In this document: positions 1-8,344 of the stretch, in pieces
Layout: every line of letters begins with the position of its first letter
Numbering within the stretch: position 1 is the first letter of the stretch
Origin: Bacteroidales bacterium
GTDB taxonomy: Bacteria > Bacteroidota > Bacteroidia > Bacteroidales > UBA932
Direction: 5' to 3'
Assembly (NCBI GenBank): GCA_017451395.1
Contig: JAFSPR010000097.1
Coordinates: 1-49,777, forward strand
DNA: 49,777 bases
Translations under genes and position numbers: made by a program
Notes under the pieces: generated by a model
The model's database searches: none
The model's input: only the letters and a program-made list of their open reading frames with translations
Told to the model about the DNA's origin: nothing

Positions 1-245
1 CCAAGGCTCTGCATGGGAACGCCGTTGTCCTTTACACTAAGTGAGCCGATGGTCATGGGCCCCAGGTTCTCTACCGGCAGGTACCACTCGGTGTTTTCAG
101 AGCCCACAAACATGCTCCAGCGCTGGGTGACCACTGCGCTGCCGTCCTTATTGACGGCTACGCTTATGTCAAGGTCCTTAACCTCATGGGCCGCTGCCGT
201 AGCGCAGAGCGCCGCGGCAGCAACAAGTGCCAAAAGTCTTTTCAT
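1..245 (-). CDS. DUF2207-like membrane protein, N-terminal part
   Basis: Only the first ~81 codons lie in the window; the gene runs off the left edge. It starts at the ATG complementary to 243-245, directly after the TAG stop of lemA, so the two are surely co-transcribed. The protein opens with a clear signal peptide (MKRLLALVAAAALCATAAAH) followed by a beta-rich segment containing DISVAVNKDGSAVVTQRW and TEWYLPVENLG. That pattern, an early 'D..V..DGS..V...W' strand pair after a signal peptide, is what I know from the N-terminus of DUF2207 predicted membrane proteins, which are often encoded next to lemA. The function of the family is unknown. The family call is inference from a short N-terminus and would need the rest of the gene, where membrane segments are expected. 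Confidence 0.7.
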   Translation of the reverse strand, partial: MKRLLALVAAAALCATAAAHEVKDLDISVAVNKDGSAVVTQRWSMFVGSENTEWYLPVENLGPMTIGSLSVKDNGVPMQSL

Positions 246-791
246 CTAGATTTCCGGGTAATCTTTCTTGGATACGTCGTCGGCAAGGTAATCACGCTTT
301 GCAAAGCCCAGGATGCCGGCCACCAGGGAGGTGGGGAATACGCGGACCTGCTGGTTGAAGCGGGTCACAGTGTCGTTGAAGGTCATGCGGGACAGGCGGA
401 CGTTCTCCTCATAGTCCTTGATGTCCTTCATGGTCTGCTGGTAGTTGGCGCTGGCCTTGAGGTCCGGATAGGCCTCTGCGACGGCGATGAGTTTTGCTCC
501 GATTGCAGCAAGGGCTTCCTCGTTGGCGTTTATATCGGCCGCGGTGGGATTGGGAGAAGAGACAATCTTTCTTTCCTTCACAATCTTCTCAAGGGTATCG
601 GCCTCATAGGAAGCGTATTCCCTGGTGAGTTTGATGAGGGCCTTGAGGGCATCGAAACGGCTGATCTGCTGGACGTTGATCTGCTTGAGGGCATTGTTGC
701 ATAGTTCGTCACTTTTGACAAGGCGGTTCTGAACGCCGATAATCCAGACAACAAGGACTGCCAGGACGGCAAGGATGATAGCTAAAGTCAT
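246..791 (-). CDS. lemA: LemA family protein
   Basis: A 181-residue LemA-type protein. I start it at the ATG ending at 791 rather than at an upstream in-frame ATG (854), because residues 2-20 (TLAIILAVLAVLVVWIIGV) then form the N-terminal membrane anchor usual for LemA, and the upstream extension is not family-like. After the anchor comes the helical body, with the family pattern QNRLVKSDELCNNALKQINV and, near the C-terminus, the conserved YNxxV-like segment (FNDTVTRFNQQVRVFPTSLVA) ending in GILGF. LemA proteins are membrane-anchored helical bundles of unclear function, with the body outside the inner membrane. The downstream DUF2207-like gene begins at the very next base after the stop. Transcription diverges from the DUF975 gene across a 74-base AT-rich gap. 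Confidence 0.9.
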   Translation of the reverse strand: MTLAIILAVLAVLVVWIIGVQNRLVKSDELCNNALKQINVQQISRFDALKALIKLTREYASYEADTLEKIVKERKIVSSPNPTAADINANEEALAAIGAKLIAVAEAYPDLKASANYQQTMKDIKDYEENVRLSRMTFNDTVTRFNQQVRVFPTSLVAGILGFAKRDYLADDVSKKDYPEI

Positions 792-832
792 AGTACTGTT
801 GAGTTTTATTATGCGAATATACAATTTTTGCA

Positions 833-840
833 TAAATTTG
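833..840 (+). promoter_or_regulatory. Putative -7 element for the DUF975 gene
   Basis: TAAATTTG fits the Bacteroidota sigma-ABfr -7 consensus TAnnTTTG and lies 25 bases before the ATG at 866, in the divergent gap shared with lemA. I see no good -33 TTTG at 19-21 bases upstream, so this is a one-box call. Confidence 0.45.
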
Positions 841-865
841 CGTATAGAAAACACGATAATCAGAT

Positions 866-1603
866 ATGAAAACCAATCAGGAATTCAAGAACGCCGCCCT
901 TGACGCGCTCCGCGGCAACTGGGCAAAAGCCGTTGTGGCAACTCTAATCTATGTGCTTGTCCTTTCATTCATAACCGGTCCTACGGTTTACAGCACCACC
1001 CAGGTCCAGAAGCAGCTGACGGATCTTGCCGCAACTTCTCCCACCGGATATCAGGCCGCGGCCCTTATCACATCCCCTGAATTCATAGCCCTCCAGAAAA
1101 CGGCCACCCGTACCAGCGGAATCTCCACCCTCCTGCAGTTCCTTCTGGTCATGCCCCTTTCCCTTGGCTTCCTCAATGCATTCCGGAAACTCCTTGTAGC
1201 CGGAGACAGCCAGATTCTGTCCAACACTTTCCGTATCGGCTTTTGCAACTACTGGCACAAGGTATGGGGTATGCTCCTTATGACAATCATGGTGTTCCTG
1301 TGGTCCCTGCTCCTTATCATTCCCGGTATCATAAAGTGGTTCTCATATGCCATGACCCCCTTCATCCTTGAGGAGAATCCGGAGCTCAGCGCATCTGACG
1401 CCATCCACCGCAGCCGTATGATGATGCGCGGCCATAAGTTCGACCTTTTCTATCTGTACCTTAGTTTTATAGGCTGGTTCATCCTGTGCATCTTCACCGC
1501 CGGCATCGGTTTCCTGTGGCTTGGTCCTTACGTGGACACCGCCCTCGCCGCCTTCTATGAGGATGTCAAGGCCGATTACGCCCTCAACGGCGGCCTGGAC
1601 TAG
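866..1603 (+). CDS. DUF975 family membrane protein
   Basis: A 245-residue integral membrane protein. It begins with the cytosolic helix MKTNQEFKNAALDALRGNW, typical of DUF975 proteins, followed by a membrane segment (about 19-40). Later hydrophobic stretches lie around 88-105, 133-155 and 193-220. The conserved segment FRIGFCNYWHKVWGMLLM and the motif YAMTPFILEENPELSASDAI (membrane loop followed by an amphipathic helix) are characteristic of the family, as is the ending with ALAAFYEDVK. The role of DUF975 is not established. It is monocistronic: lemA diverges upstream and uvrA converges downstream, with a strong hairpin between the stop codons. Confidence 0.88.
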   Translation: MKTNQEFKNAALDALRGNWAKAVVATLIYVLVLSFITGPTVYSTTQVQKQLTDLAATSPTGYQAAALITSPEFIALQKTATRTSGISTLLQFLLVMPLSLGFLNAFRKLLVAGDSQILSNTFRIGFCNYWHKVWGMLLMTIMVFLWSLLLIIPGIIKWFSYAMTPFILEENPELSASDAIHRSRMMMRGHKFDLFYLYLSFIGWFILCIFTAGIGFLWLGPYVDTALAAFYEDVKADYALNGGLD

Positions 1604-1607
1604 CCCC

Positions 1608-1665
1608 TTTGCCGTGTTGACGGCTAAAACGCGTATAAGGCCGATTCCGGAGCCAACACGGCAAA
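1608..1665. repeat. Hairpin repeat between convergent genes, GCCGTGTTGAC family
   Basis: TTTGCCGTGTTG (1608-1619) and CAACACGGCAAA (1654-1665) are a perfect 12-base inverted repeat around a 34-base centre. It fills the 66-base gap between the DUF975 stop and the uvrA stop, so it may end transcription from both sides. However, neither strand has a T-run after the stem, so it is not a textbook intrinsic terminator. The left arm continues as GCCGTGTTGACGGCTAAAA, which recurs nearly unchanged near 46690, 46774 and 46811, so it also belongs to a dispersed repeat family. The centre holds a GGCCGAT copy (1639). Confidence 0.7.
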
Positions 1666-1669
1666 AAAC

Positions 1670-4420
1670 CTACAGTACGTCCTTGAGATAGGGGCCGGTT
1701 ACGGAGGCGGGGTCCGAAGCCAACTGCTCCGGAGTACCCTGAGCCACAATCAGGCCACCCTTGCGGCCGCCTTCGGGGCCCATATCGAAGAGATAGTCAA
1801 CGCTCTTCAGGACATCCAGATTGTGCTCAATGATAATGATGGTGTTCCCTGCCTCAACAAGTCTCTGAAGCACTCCCAACAGCACTTTGATGTCTTCAAA
1901 GTGGAGGCCGGTGGTGGGTTCGTCAAGTATGTACAGGGTATTTCCCGTTGAAGGGCGTGAGAGTTCCGCCGCCAGTTTCATACGCTGGCTCTCGCCGCCG
2001 GAAAGCGTGATGGCGCTCTGGCCAAGGCGCACGTATCCAAGGCCCACATCCAGCATAGCCTTCAGTTTGGCGGCAATCTTGGGAACAGGCTTGAAGAACT
2101 CGTAGGCCTCGGAAATGGACATCTCCAGGACATCGTTTATGTTCTTCCCCTTGTAGCGTACGGCCAGGGTGTCCTCGTTGTAGCGCCTTCCGCCGCAGGT
2201 TTCGCAGGGTACGTGCACGGACGGCAGGAAGTTCATCTCTATCACCTTGATGCCGGCGCCCTTGCACTCCTCGCATCGGCCTCCGGGAACGTTGAAGGAG
2301 AATCTGCCTGCCTTATAACCGCGGACCTTGGCATCTGGCGTTTCCTCGAAGAGGGTGCGGATGTCGCTGAACACGGCAGTGAAAGTGGCGGGATTTGAGC
2401 GCGGCGTACGGCCGATAGGGCTCTGGTCTATCTCTATGAGTTTGTCTATATTCTCTATGCCCTCGATGGACTCGTACGGCAGCGGACGCTCCTTGGAGCG
2501 GTAGAACTTCTGTTTGAGTATGGGCATCAGGGTCTCATTGACAAGGGAACTCTTGCCGGATCCGGAAAGGCCGGCTACGCCAATGAGGCAGCCCAGCGGG
2601 AAACTCACGTCAACGCCCTTGAGGTTGTTTCCGGTGGCGCCACGGAGCGTGAGGAACTTGCCGTTCCCGGGCCTTCTGAAGGCCGGAACTTCTATGCGCC
2701 TCTTCCCCCGGAGGTAATCCAGCGTAAGTGACTGGCCGCTCTTCAGAAGTTCCTTCAAAGGCCCGTTCAGGCATATCCTGCCGCCGTTTTCTCCCGCGCC
2801 GGGGCCCACATCCACAAGCCAGTCGGCGCTCATCATAGTCTCTGCGTCGTGCTCCACCACCATCACGGAATTGCCTTCGTCGCGGAGCGCTTTCAGAGAC
2901 GCAATGAGTTTACGGTTATCCTTCTGATGAAGGCCGATAGAAGGCTCGTCAAGGATATACAGCACATTCACCAGTTTGGAGCCAATCTGGGTTGCCAGGC
3001 GGATACGCTGGCTCTCGCCTCCGGAAAGAGACCCGGTGGGGCGGTCCAGCGACAGGTAGTCCAGGCCCACATCCAGCATAAACCTGACGCGTTCCCTTAG
3101 TTCCTTGAGTATGTCCCGGGATACGTTCAGTTCCTTCTGGTTAAAACCCTCCGGAATCTTATCCAGCCAGGTGGCAAGTTCCGAAATCTCCATCGCCGAT
3201 ACCTCCGCAATGGTTTTTCCGTCCACCCTGAAGCACATCGCCTCCTTGTTGAGACGAGTGCCGCCGCAGACTGGACAAACCACCGTGTCCTCGATATTCT
3301 CAATGACTCCGCCCCAGGTTTCCATCTCCGTGAGATTCCCCTCCCCTACGCGGAAAAGGTCCTCGGAGCCATACACCAGAAGGCTCACGACCTCGTCCGG
3401 AAGGGTGCCGATGGGGTCGTACAGGCTGAACCCGTATTTACGCGCTATGGCCCGGATTATATCGAATTTCCTGTTCTCACGGACCTTCCCGAGGGGCACT
3501 ATGCCGCCATCGGCCACACTCCTTGAGCGGTCCGGGATGATTGTGTCCATATTCACGTCCACAATGGTCCCAAGGCCCTTGCAGTGAGGGCAGTAGCCCT
3601 GCGGCGAGTTGAAGGAGAAACTGTGCGGCTGCGGCTCCTGCAGGGAAAGGCCGCTCTGAGGGTCTACAAGGTGCTTTGAATAGTGGGAAATCTCTCCGCT
3701 TTCAACGTCAAGGATGGCAACGGAACCCTTTCCAAGGCCGATAGCCTTCCCCACCGAGTCCCTCACCCTTCTGTCGTCTCCGGCTTCCGGAATCAGGCGG
3801 TCTACCACCAATTCTATAAAGTGCGGCTTATACCGGTCAAGGGCCATTTCAGGCACTATGTCCTGGATTTCGCCGTCTATCCGCACCTCCATATAGCCTC
3901 GCTTCCGAAGCTGCTCGAAGAGTTCACGGTAGTGTCCTTTTCGGCCCCTGACAAGCGGGGAAAGAAGGTAGCATTTGCGGCCCGCGAACTTACTCATTAT
4001 GAGGTCCACTATCTGGGAATCGTTGTAGCGGACCATCTCAAGGCCGGTTTCCGGGGAAATGGCCCTGGAGCCCTTGGCGTAGAGAAGTCTCAGGAAGTCG
4101 TAGATTTCCGTTATGGTACCAACCGTTGAACGGGGGTTGTTTCCGGTAGTTTTCTGCTCTATGGCAATGATGGGGCTGAGGCCGTTTATCTCCTCAACCT
4201 CAGGCTTTTCCAGTATGCCCATGAAGTGCTTGGCATAGGTGGAAAGGGTGTCCATATACCGGCGCTGACCCTCCGCATACAAAGTGTCAAAAGCCAATGA
4301 ACTTTTGCCGCTGCCGCTTAGGCCCGTCACCACCACAAACTTCCCGCGGGGGATGTCAACGTCTATCCCCTGCAGGTTGTTTGCCCGCGCTCCGCGTATC
4401 TCTATGAAGTCCCCGGCCAT
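1670..4420 (-). CDS. uvrA: Excinuclease ABC subunit UvrA
   Basis: UvrA is the damage-sensing ATPase of nucleotide excision repair; it binds DNA as a dimer with UvrB in the cytoplasm. The 916-residue length is close to the usual ~940. Both ABC modules are intact. Module I has GLSGSGKSS (residues ~33-41), LSGGESQRIRLATQ and YILDEPSIGLH. Module II has GLSGSGKSS, LSGGESQRMKLAAEL and YILDEPTTGLH. The zinc-binding CxxC pairs are present (CPHC, CPVC in module I; CEEC, CETC in module II), and so is the GLSPIIAIEQKTTGNNPRST signature. It starts 7 bases after the nucleoside kinase stop, at the end of the starch-enzyme run, so it is probably read through from that operon or from an internal promoter. 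Bacteroidota often carry a second uvrA paralogue; I cannot tell from the window whether this is the main copy. Confidence 0.97.
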   Translation of the reverse strand: MAGDFIEIRGARANNLQGIDVDIPRGKFVVVTGLSGSGKSSLAFDTLYAEGQRRYMDTLSTYAKHFMGILEKPEVEEINGLSPIIAIEQKTTGNNPRSTVGTITEIYDFLRLLYAKGSRAISPETGLEMVRYNDSQIVDLIMSKFAGRKCYLLSPLVRGRKGHYRELFEQLRKRGYMEVRIDGEIQDIVPEMALDRYKPHFIELVVDRLIPEAGDDRRVRDSVGKAIGLGKGSVAILDVESGEISHYSKHLVDPQSGLSLQEPQPHSFSFNSPQGYCPHCKGLGTIVDVNMDTIIPDRSRSVADGGIVPLGKVRENRKFDIIRAIARKYGFSLYDPIGTLPDEVVSLLVYGSEDLFRVGEGNLTEMETWGGVIENIEDTVVCPVCGGTRLNKEAMCFRVDGKTIAEVSAMEISELATWLDKIPEGFNQKELNVSRDILKELRERVRFMLDVGLDYLSLDRPTGSLSGGESQRIRLATQIGSKLVNVLYILDEPSIGLHQKDNRKLIASLKALRDEGNSVMVVEHDAETMMSADWLVDVGPGAGENGGRICLNGPLKELLKSGQSLTLDYLRGKRRIEVPAFRRPGNGKFLTLRGATGNNLKGVDVSFPLGCLIGVAGLSGSGKSSLVNETLMPILKQKFYRSKERPLPYESIEGIENIDKLIEIDQSPIGRTPRSNPATFTAVFSDIRTLFEETPDAKVRGYKAGRFSFNVPGGRCEECKGAGIKVIEMNFLPSVHVPCETCGGRRYNEDTLAVRYKGKNINDVLEMSISEAYEFFKPVPKIAAKLKAMLDVGLGYVRLGQSAITLSGGESQRMKLAAELSRPSTGNTLYILDEPTTGLHFEDIKVLLGVLQRLVEAGNTIIIIEHNLDVLKSVDYLFDMGPEGGRKGGLIVAQGTPEQLASDPASVTGPYLKDVL

Positions 4421-4427
4421 ACCTGAA

Positions 4428-6104
4428 TTACAAGGTTTGTCCGCCGATGAATTCCCTCATTATGGACGTGGGCGGAATTGCCTCTATCTCCTGCGGCTGC
4501 AGGGCCACTATGAAATCCAGGAACTTCAGAAGGCGGCGGGCCTCAGAGTAGGCCGGAGAAGAGGGCAGGATGCGCCTCAGAAGAGGCTCTGCATAGTACC
4601 TGAGCATCGGCAGTTCATACAGGAGGGCCGTATTGAACTGGGCATCGGCATTCTCCTGGAAGGGGAAGATGTGCTTTCCTTCCCCGCGGCGAACGGACGG
4701 CCAGCGGAGGATGGTATCCTCCGGGGTAATGCCGCGGACGCGGTTGTCGCGTACCATACGCCTCAGGAGCCTGTTGTCCGTTGTGGAGATGCAGCAGTTC
4801 TCGTCCAGTTTAAGGGACGTAAGGGCCGATGCATAAATGCGGAAAATGCGGCTCTGGTCTACGCTGGGCACCATATTGGGATCAAGGGCGTGGATGCCCT
4901 CCATCACAAGGATGTCGTTCTCCTCAAGGTGCATCATATTGCCCTCGAAGAAGGGGCGTCCCTGCTTGAAGTCATAGCGGGGAATCTCCACCTCCCTGCC
5001 TTCAAGAAGGTCATTGAGGTGCTGCCCAAGAAGTTTAAGGTCCATTGCTTCAAGGGCCTCGAAGTCAAGGTTCCCGTCAGAATCCAGAGGCGTGCGCTCG
5101 CGCTCCACAAAGTAATTGTCCAGTTCTATCACCTTAGGGTTCAGCCCAAGGACTTTGCACTGCTGGGCAACCCTAAGCGATGAAGAAGTCTTTCCGCTGG
5201 ACGAAGGCCCGGCGATGAACACAATCTTCACGCGGTCTCTCTGGGCGTAAATACGGTCGGCAAGGGCACCGTAAGCCCTTTCCTGACGGGCTTCGCACAG
5301 GTTTATAAGTTCCACGGCCCCGCCGCCAAGGAGGCGCCTGTTTAGGGCTCCCACACTCACTACGCCCGTAGTCTTGCACCAGTGTCCGTAATCCTTCAGG
5401 GTGGCGGTGAGTTTCATCTGCTTCTGCCGGACGATGGTCTTTGTAATATCATCGTCGGAAGGATACATCAGGCAGAATCCGTGGTGGAACGGCATCAGGT
5501 CAAATACCTCCAGATAGCCGGTAGAAGGCACCAGGGCGCCGTAGAAGTTGTCGGCCACCCCGTCAAGATAGTTCACCTTGCAGTAGAACTGGCCCACCGT
5601 GCGTATAAGATCGGCCTTAAGGTCCTGATTCTGGGACTCGAACAGTTCTATCGCCTCGTTGGCGGGAAGAACCTTCATCGTGAACGGAAGGTCCCGGGCC
5701 ACCAGACTTCGCATCTCCTCACGGAGGGCCATTATCTGCTCGTCCGTTATGCGCTCGCCGCGGAGTTTACAGTAAAGGCCGCTGGGAAGGGAGTGGTTTA
5801 TCTTGAACTTCCTGTCCGGGAAAAGCGTACGGGCCGCCCGCTGGGCAAGGAAACTCAGGGAACGGAGATACGTGCGGCGGCCATCCGGGTGGTTGAATCC
5901 CACAAACTCTATGGAATGGGGGCCGTAGACCTCGTAGTCCAGGGACTTGAGTTTGTGGTCACACAGGGCGGCAAGCACCGGGTATTCCTTTCCGGTCTTG
6001 GGGTCCGTCACGGTTTTGGGGGCAATGGAGGCCAGGGTGCTCCCTACCTCCACGTTTATCTTCTCCCCGCTTGATGCGAGCGTAATGGTGATCTGCTTCA
6101 TCAT
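4428..6104 (-). CDS. TGS-domain nucleoside (uridine-type) kinase
   Basis: A 558-residue fusion. Residues ~1-65 form a TGS domain (MKQITITLASSGEKINVEVG, later VLAALCDHKLKSLDYEV). Next comes a segment like the second additional domain of threonyl-tRNA synthetase (NHSLPSGLYCKL, PFHHGFCLMYPS). From about residue 290 there is a P-loop kinase of the uridine kinase/phosphoribulokinase fold, with Walker A GPSSSGKTS, the acceptor-side segment VIELDNYFVERE and VMEGIHALDP. By family knowledge it phosphorylates a nucleoside with ATP or GTP in the cytoplasm; the true substrate is not known from sequence. The ATG overlaps the susB stop (ATGA), so the two are translationally coupled. A second ATG lies one codon downstream. 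There is no aminoacylation core, so it is not a tRNA synthetase. Confidence 0.88.
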   Translation of the reverse strand: MMKQITITLASSGEKINVEVGSTLASIAPKTVTDPKTGKEYPVLAALCDHKLKSLDYEVYGPHSIEFVGFNHPDGRRTYLRSLSFLAQRAARTLFPDRKFKINHSLPSGLYCKLRGERITDEQIMALREEMRSLVARDLPFTMKVLPANEAIELFESQNQDLKADLIRTVGQFYCKVNYLDGVADNFYGALVPSTGYLEVFDLMPFHHGFCLMYPSDDDITKTIVRQKQMKLTATLKDYGHWCKTTGVVSVGALNRRLLGGGAVELINLCEARQERAYGALADRIYAQRDRVKIVFIAGPSSSGKTSSSLRVAQQCKVLGLNPKVIELDNYFVERERTPLDSDGNLDFEALEAMDLKLLGQHLNDLLEGREVEIPRYDFKQGRPFFEGNMMHLEENDILVMEGIHALDPNMVPSVDQSRIFRIYASALTSLKLDENCCISTTDNRLLRRMVRDNRVRGITPEDTILRWPSVRRGEGKHIFPFQENADAQFNTALLYELPMLRYYAEPLLRRILPSSPAYSEARRLLKFLDFIVALQPQEIEAIPPTSIMREFIGGQTL

Positions 6105-8296
6105 TTTTCTCTTAGGCTAAGGCCGAATCCGCCGCTGCGGGCCATCCACACCTTGAGGGTGCTGTCGGCGGAAAGAAGGTGGCGGCTTATCTCATAGGCC
6201 TGGGGGTTGGTCTCATAATCCGCGTCGGGGGCATCGGCATAAAGGGTGGCTTCATAGACAACGCCGGGCTTCAGGAAGTCAAGCGGAATCTCAACCTCCC
6301 TTGCGTTCTCTCCGGTGACGCCGCCAACAAACCAGACGTCCTTTTCAACGCCGCCCGGATGGGCAAATTCATAAGCGCCGGAAGTGCCTTTCAACCGGCC
6401 CGAATTCAGGGTCTTGTAATTGGGATGGCGGGCGGTCACAATGTACTCTCCGGGCTCTGCCATAAGGTAGATGCTCCTGTCCCAGTCCACCGCAACGTCC
6501 TTTATGAACTGGAAGGCATCCATAAAGCGGGCGTAGTTCTGGGGAAGGTCCGCGGCCATCTGGAGAGGGCTGTAGAAGGTTACATACAGGCCAAGTTGAT
6601 TGCCGATGGTATGGCGCATCTTACCGGTCTGGCCCGGAGCGGTAATGGACATATCCTGCTCGAAAATGCCGGGCGTATAGTCCATAGGGCCGCCCTGAAG
6701 GCGCGTGAACGGGAGGATGGATGTATGGCCGGGATTGATGTCCATACGGAACTCCGTACCCATAGCACTCTCGTTTCCTATCATATTGGGCCAGGTGCGG
6801 CAGAGACCGGTGGGACGCACGGCCTCGTGGGCGTTCACCATAATGTGGTGCTTTGCGGCCTCAACCACGGCATAGTGATAGTGGTTGATGAGAGGCTGGC
6901 TGTAGTGGTGCTCTCCGTAAGGGATTATATTGCCCACATATCCGCTCTTCACGGCGTCATAGCCGTACTTGTTCATAAGATTGTATGCCGCCTCCATATG
7001 GCGCTCGTAGTTCACCGTGGAAGAAGAACTCTCGTGGTGCATAATGAGGCGTATTCCCTTGCTGTGGGCGTACTCGTTAAGAGCCGGAAGGTCAAAATCG
7101 GGATAAGGAGTGACAAAGTCAAACACATAGTCCTTCTGGGCTCCGAACCAGTCTTCCCAGCCCTCGTTCCAGCCTTCGATGAGAAGGCCGTCAAAGCCGT
7201 TTTCCGCAGCGAAGTCTATGTACATTCGCACATTCTCGTTGTTGGCGCCGTGATGGCCGTGGGGCTTCGCCTTCGCATAATCCGTGACGCCAAGTTGGAC
7301 TGACGGGAAATCGGAGGTGTAGGACCAGTGGGTGCGGCCCGTAATCATCTCCCACCATACGCCCATATATTTTGTGGGGTGTATCCAGGAAACGTCGTCA
7401 AGGGCGCAGGGCTCGTTGAGGTTGAGGATAAGGCGTGAAGCCAGAACATCCGTAGCCTTCTCACACACCTGCACCGTACGCCAGGGGCTGTGGCAGGGTG
7501 CCTGCAGGCGGCCTTTCACGCCCTCAGCGTCCGGGGTGAGGAGGGTGGAGAAAGTGAAGGTTTTGTCGTCCAGGTCAAGGTTGGCTGTGGGATAATCCAG
7601 GACCTCGGCCTCGTGGATGTTGACGTACAGGCCGTCATCCGTCTTCATCTGAAGGGCGGTCTGGACGGAAGTTGCCGATGCAACTGTCTGGGACGCGTTG
7701 TACGGACGCTCCTCCGCATTATACTTCCTGATCTCCGACAGCCTGGAGCGGGTATAGTTGTACTCCTGGGTGTCATAATCACCGGCAATCCACCACGCTG
7801 TATGGTCTCCGGTAAGGGCGAACTGAGTTATTTCATCGGCCACCTTGAAATATGTGAGCCTGTTCTCCATAGGGAACTCATATCGGAAGCCAAGGCCGTC
7901 ATTGTAAAGGCGGAAGCGCACGTTCATCGCAACTCCGTCCTCCCTTTTCAGGATCACCAGCATCTCGTTGCAGTGGTTCCTGATTTCCTTTTCCTCTCCC
8001 CAGACGGGCTCCCAGGTTTCATCAATGGTATTGTACAGGGTACCTTCAAGGGTGAATCCTTTCAGAAGATCTGTGCCGCCCACAAGTTTGTAGCCAAGTT
8101 TGGAGGGCTTAATCACCGCCTTGCCGTCATAATTCAGTTTGTAAGCGGGAGTTCCGTCCTCATAAAGGAGAAACTGCGCCTCAAGTTTGCCGTCCGGGCT
8201 GGTAAGGGCCTCAACGCTCTTAGGCATAACGGTTTTGGGGCCGCAGGCTGTGATTATCAGCGCGGCGCTGGCTAGTAAATGTTTGATTTTCAGCAT
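6101..8296 (-). CDS. susB: GH97 alpha-glucosidase, SusB-like lipoprotein
   Basis: A glycoside hydrolase of family 97 (731 residues). It should release glucose from malto-oligosaccharides in the periplasm, as SusB does in Bacteroides. I start at the ATG ending at 8296, which gives a lipoprotein signal (lipobox ITAC, Cys18). The upstream in-frame extension would run through a palindromic repeat and is unlikely. The N-terminal beta-sandwich (~25-270) is followed by the (beta/alpha)8 barrel. The base and acid glutamates of the inverting GH97 branch are recognisable in VNAHEAVRPTG and IGNESAMGTEF. VKSGYVG has Gly where retaining members carry their nucleophilic Asp, which supports the inverting type. 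A C-terminal beta domain follows. It sits between the susA-like gene (48-base gap with the hairpin) and the nucleoside kinase (4-base overlap). Confidence 0.93.
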   Translation of the reverse strand: MLKIKHLLASAALIITACGPKTVMPKSVEALTSPDGKLEAQFLLYEDGTPAYKLNYDGKAVIKPSKLGYKLVGGTDLLKGFTLEGTLYNTIDETWEPVWGEEKEIRNHCNEMLVILKREDGVAMNVRFRLYNDGLGFRYEFPMENRLTYFKVADEITQFALTGDHTAWWIAGDYDTQEYNYTRSRLSEIRKYNAEERPYNASQTVASATSVQTALQMKTDDGLYVNIHEAEVLDYPTANLDLDDKTFTFSTLLTPDAEGVKGRLQAPCHSPWRTVQVCEKATDVLASRLILNLNEPCALDDVSWIHPTKYMGVWWEMITGRTHWSYTSDFPSVQLGVTDYAKAKPHGHHGANNENVRMYIDFAAENGFDGLLIEGWNEGWEDWFGAQKDYVFDFVTPYPDFDLPALNEYAHSKGIRLIMHHESSSSTVNYERHMEAAYNLMNKYGYDAVKSGYVGNIIPYGEHHYSQPLINHYHYAVVEAAKHHIMVNAHEAVRPTGLCRTWPNMIGNESAMGTEFRMDINPGHTSILPFTRLQGGPMDYTPGIFEQDMSITAPGQTGKMRHTIGNQLGLYVTFYSPLQMAADLPQNYARFMDAFQFIKDVAVDWDRSIYLMAEPGEYIVTARHPNYKTLNSGRLKGTSGAYEFAHPGGVEKDVWFVGGVTGENAREVEIPLDFLKPGVVYEATLYADAPDADYETNPQAYEISRHLLSADSTLKVWMARSGGFGLSLREK

Positions 8297-8310
8297 AATA
8301 ACAGTATAGC

Positions 8311-8331
8311 GGTGCACCTGCAAGTGCACCC
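8311..8331. repeat. GTGCAC palindromic repeat, copy 1
   Basis: GTGCACCTGCAAGTGCAC with one or two extra pairing G/C bases on each side forms a near-perfect hairpin between susA and susB. The same palindrome occurs at 39209-39230 and, with two changes, at 46609-46630. On the minus strand it is preceded by ATAACATCAC, resembling ATAACTTGTC at the 39209 copy. There is no T-run after it, so it is not a standard terminator; a REP-like element is more likely. Confidence 0.8.
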
Positions 8332-8344
8332 GTGATGTTATAAG

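Noticed and set aside
1608-1665. Standard intrinsic terminator between the DUF975 gene and uvrA
   Set aside because: The stem is strong, but neither strand has a T-run after it, and the unit recurs elsewhere, so I list it as a repeat that may also stop transcription.
8297-8329. An 11-codon N-terminal extension of the susB-like protein
   Set aside because: It would translate the palindromic repeat and bury the lipoprotein signal; the ATG ending at 8296 gives a proper lipobox.
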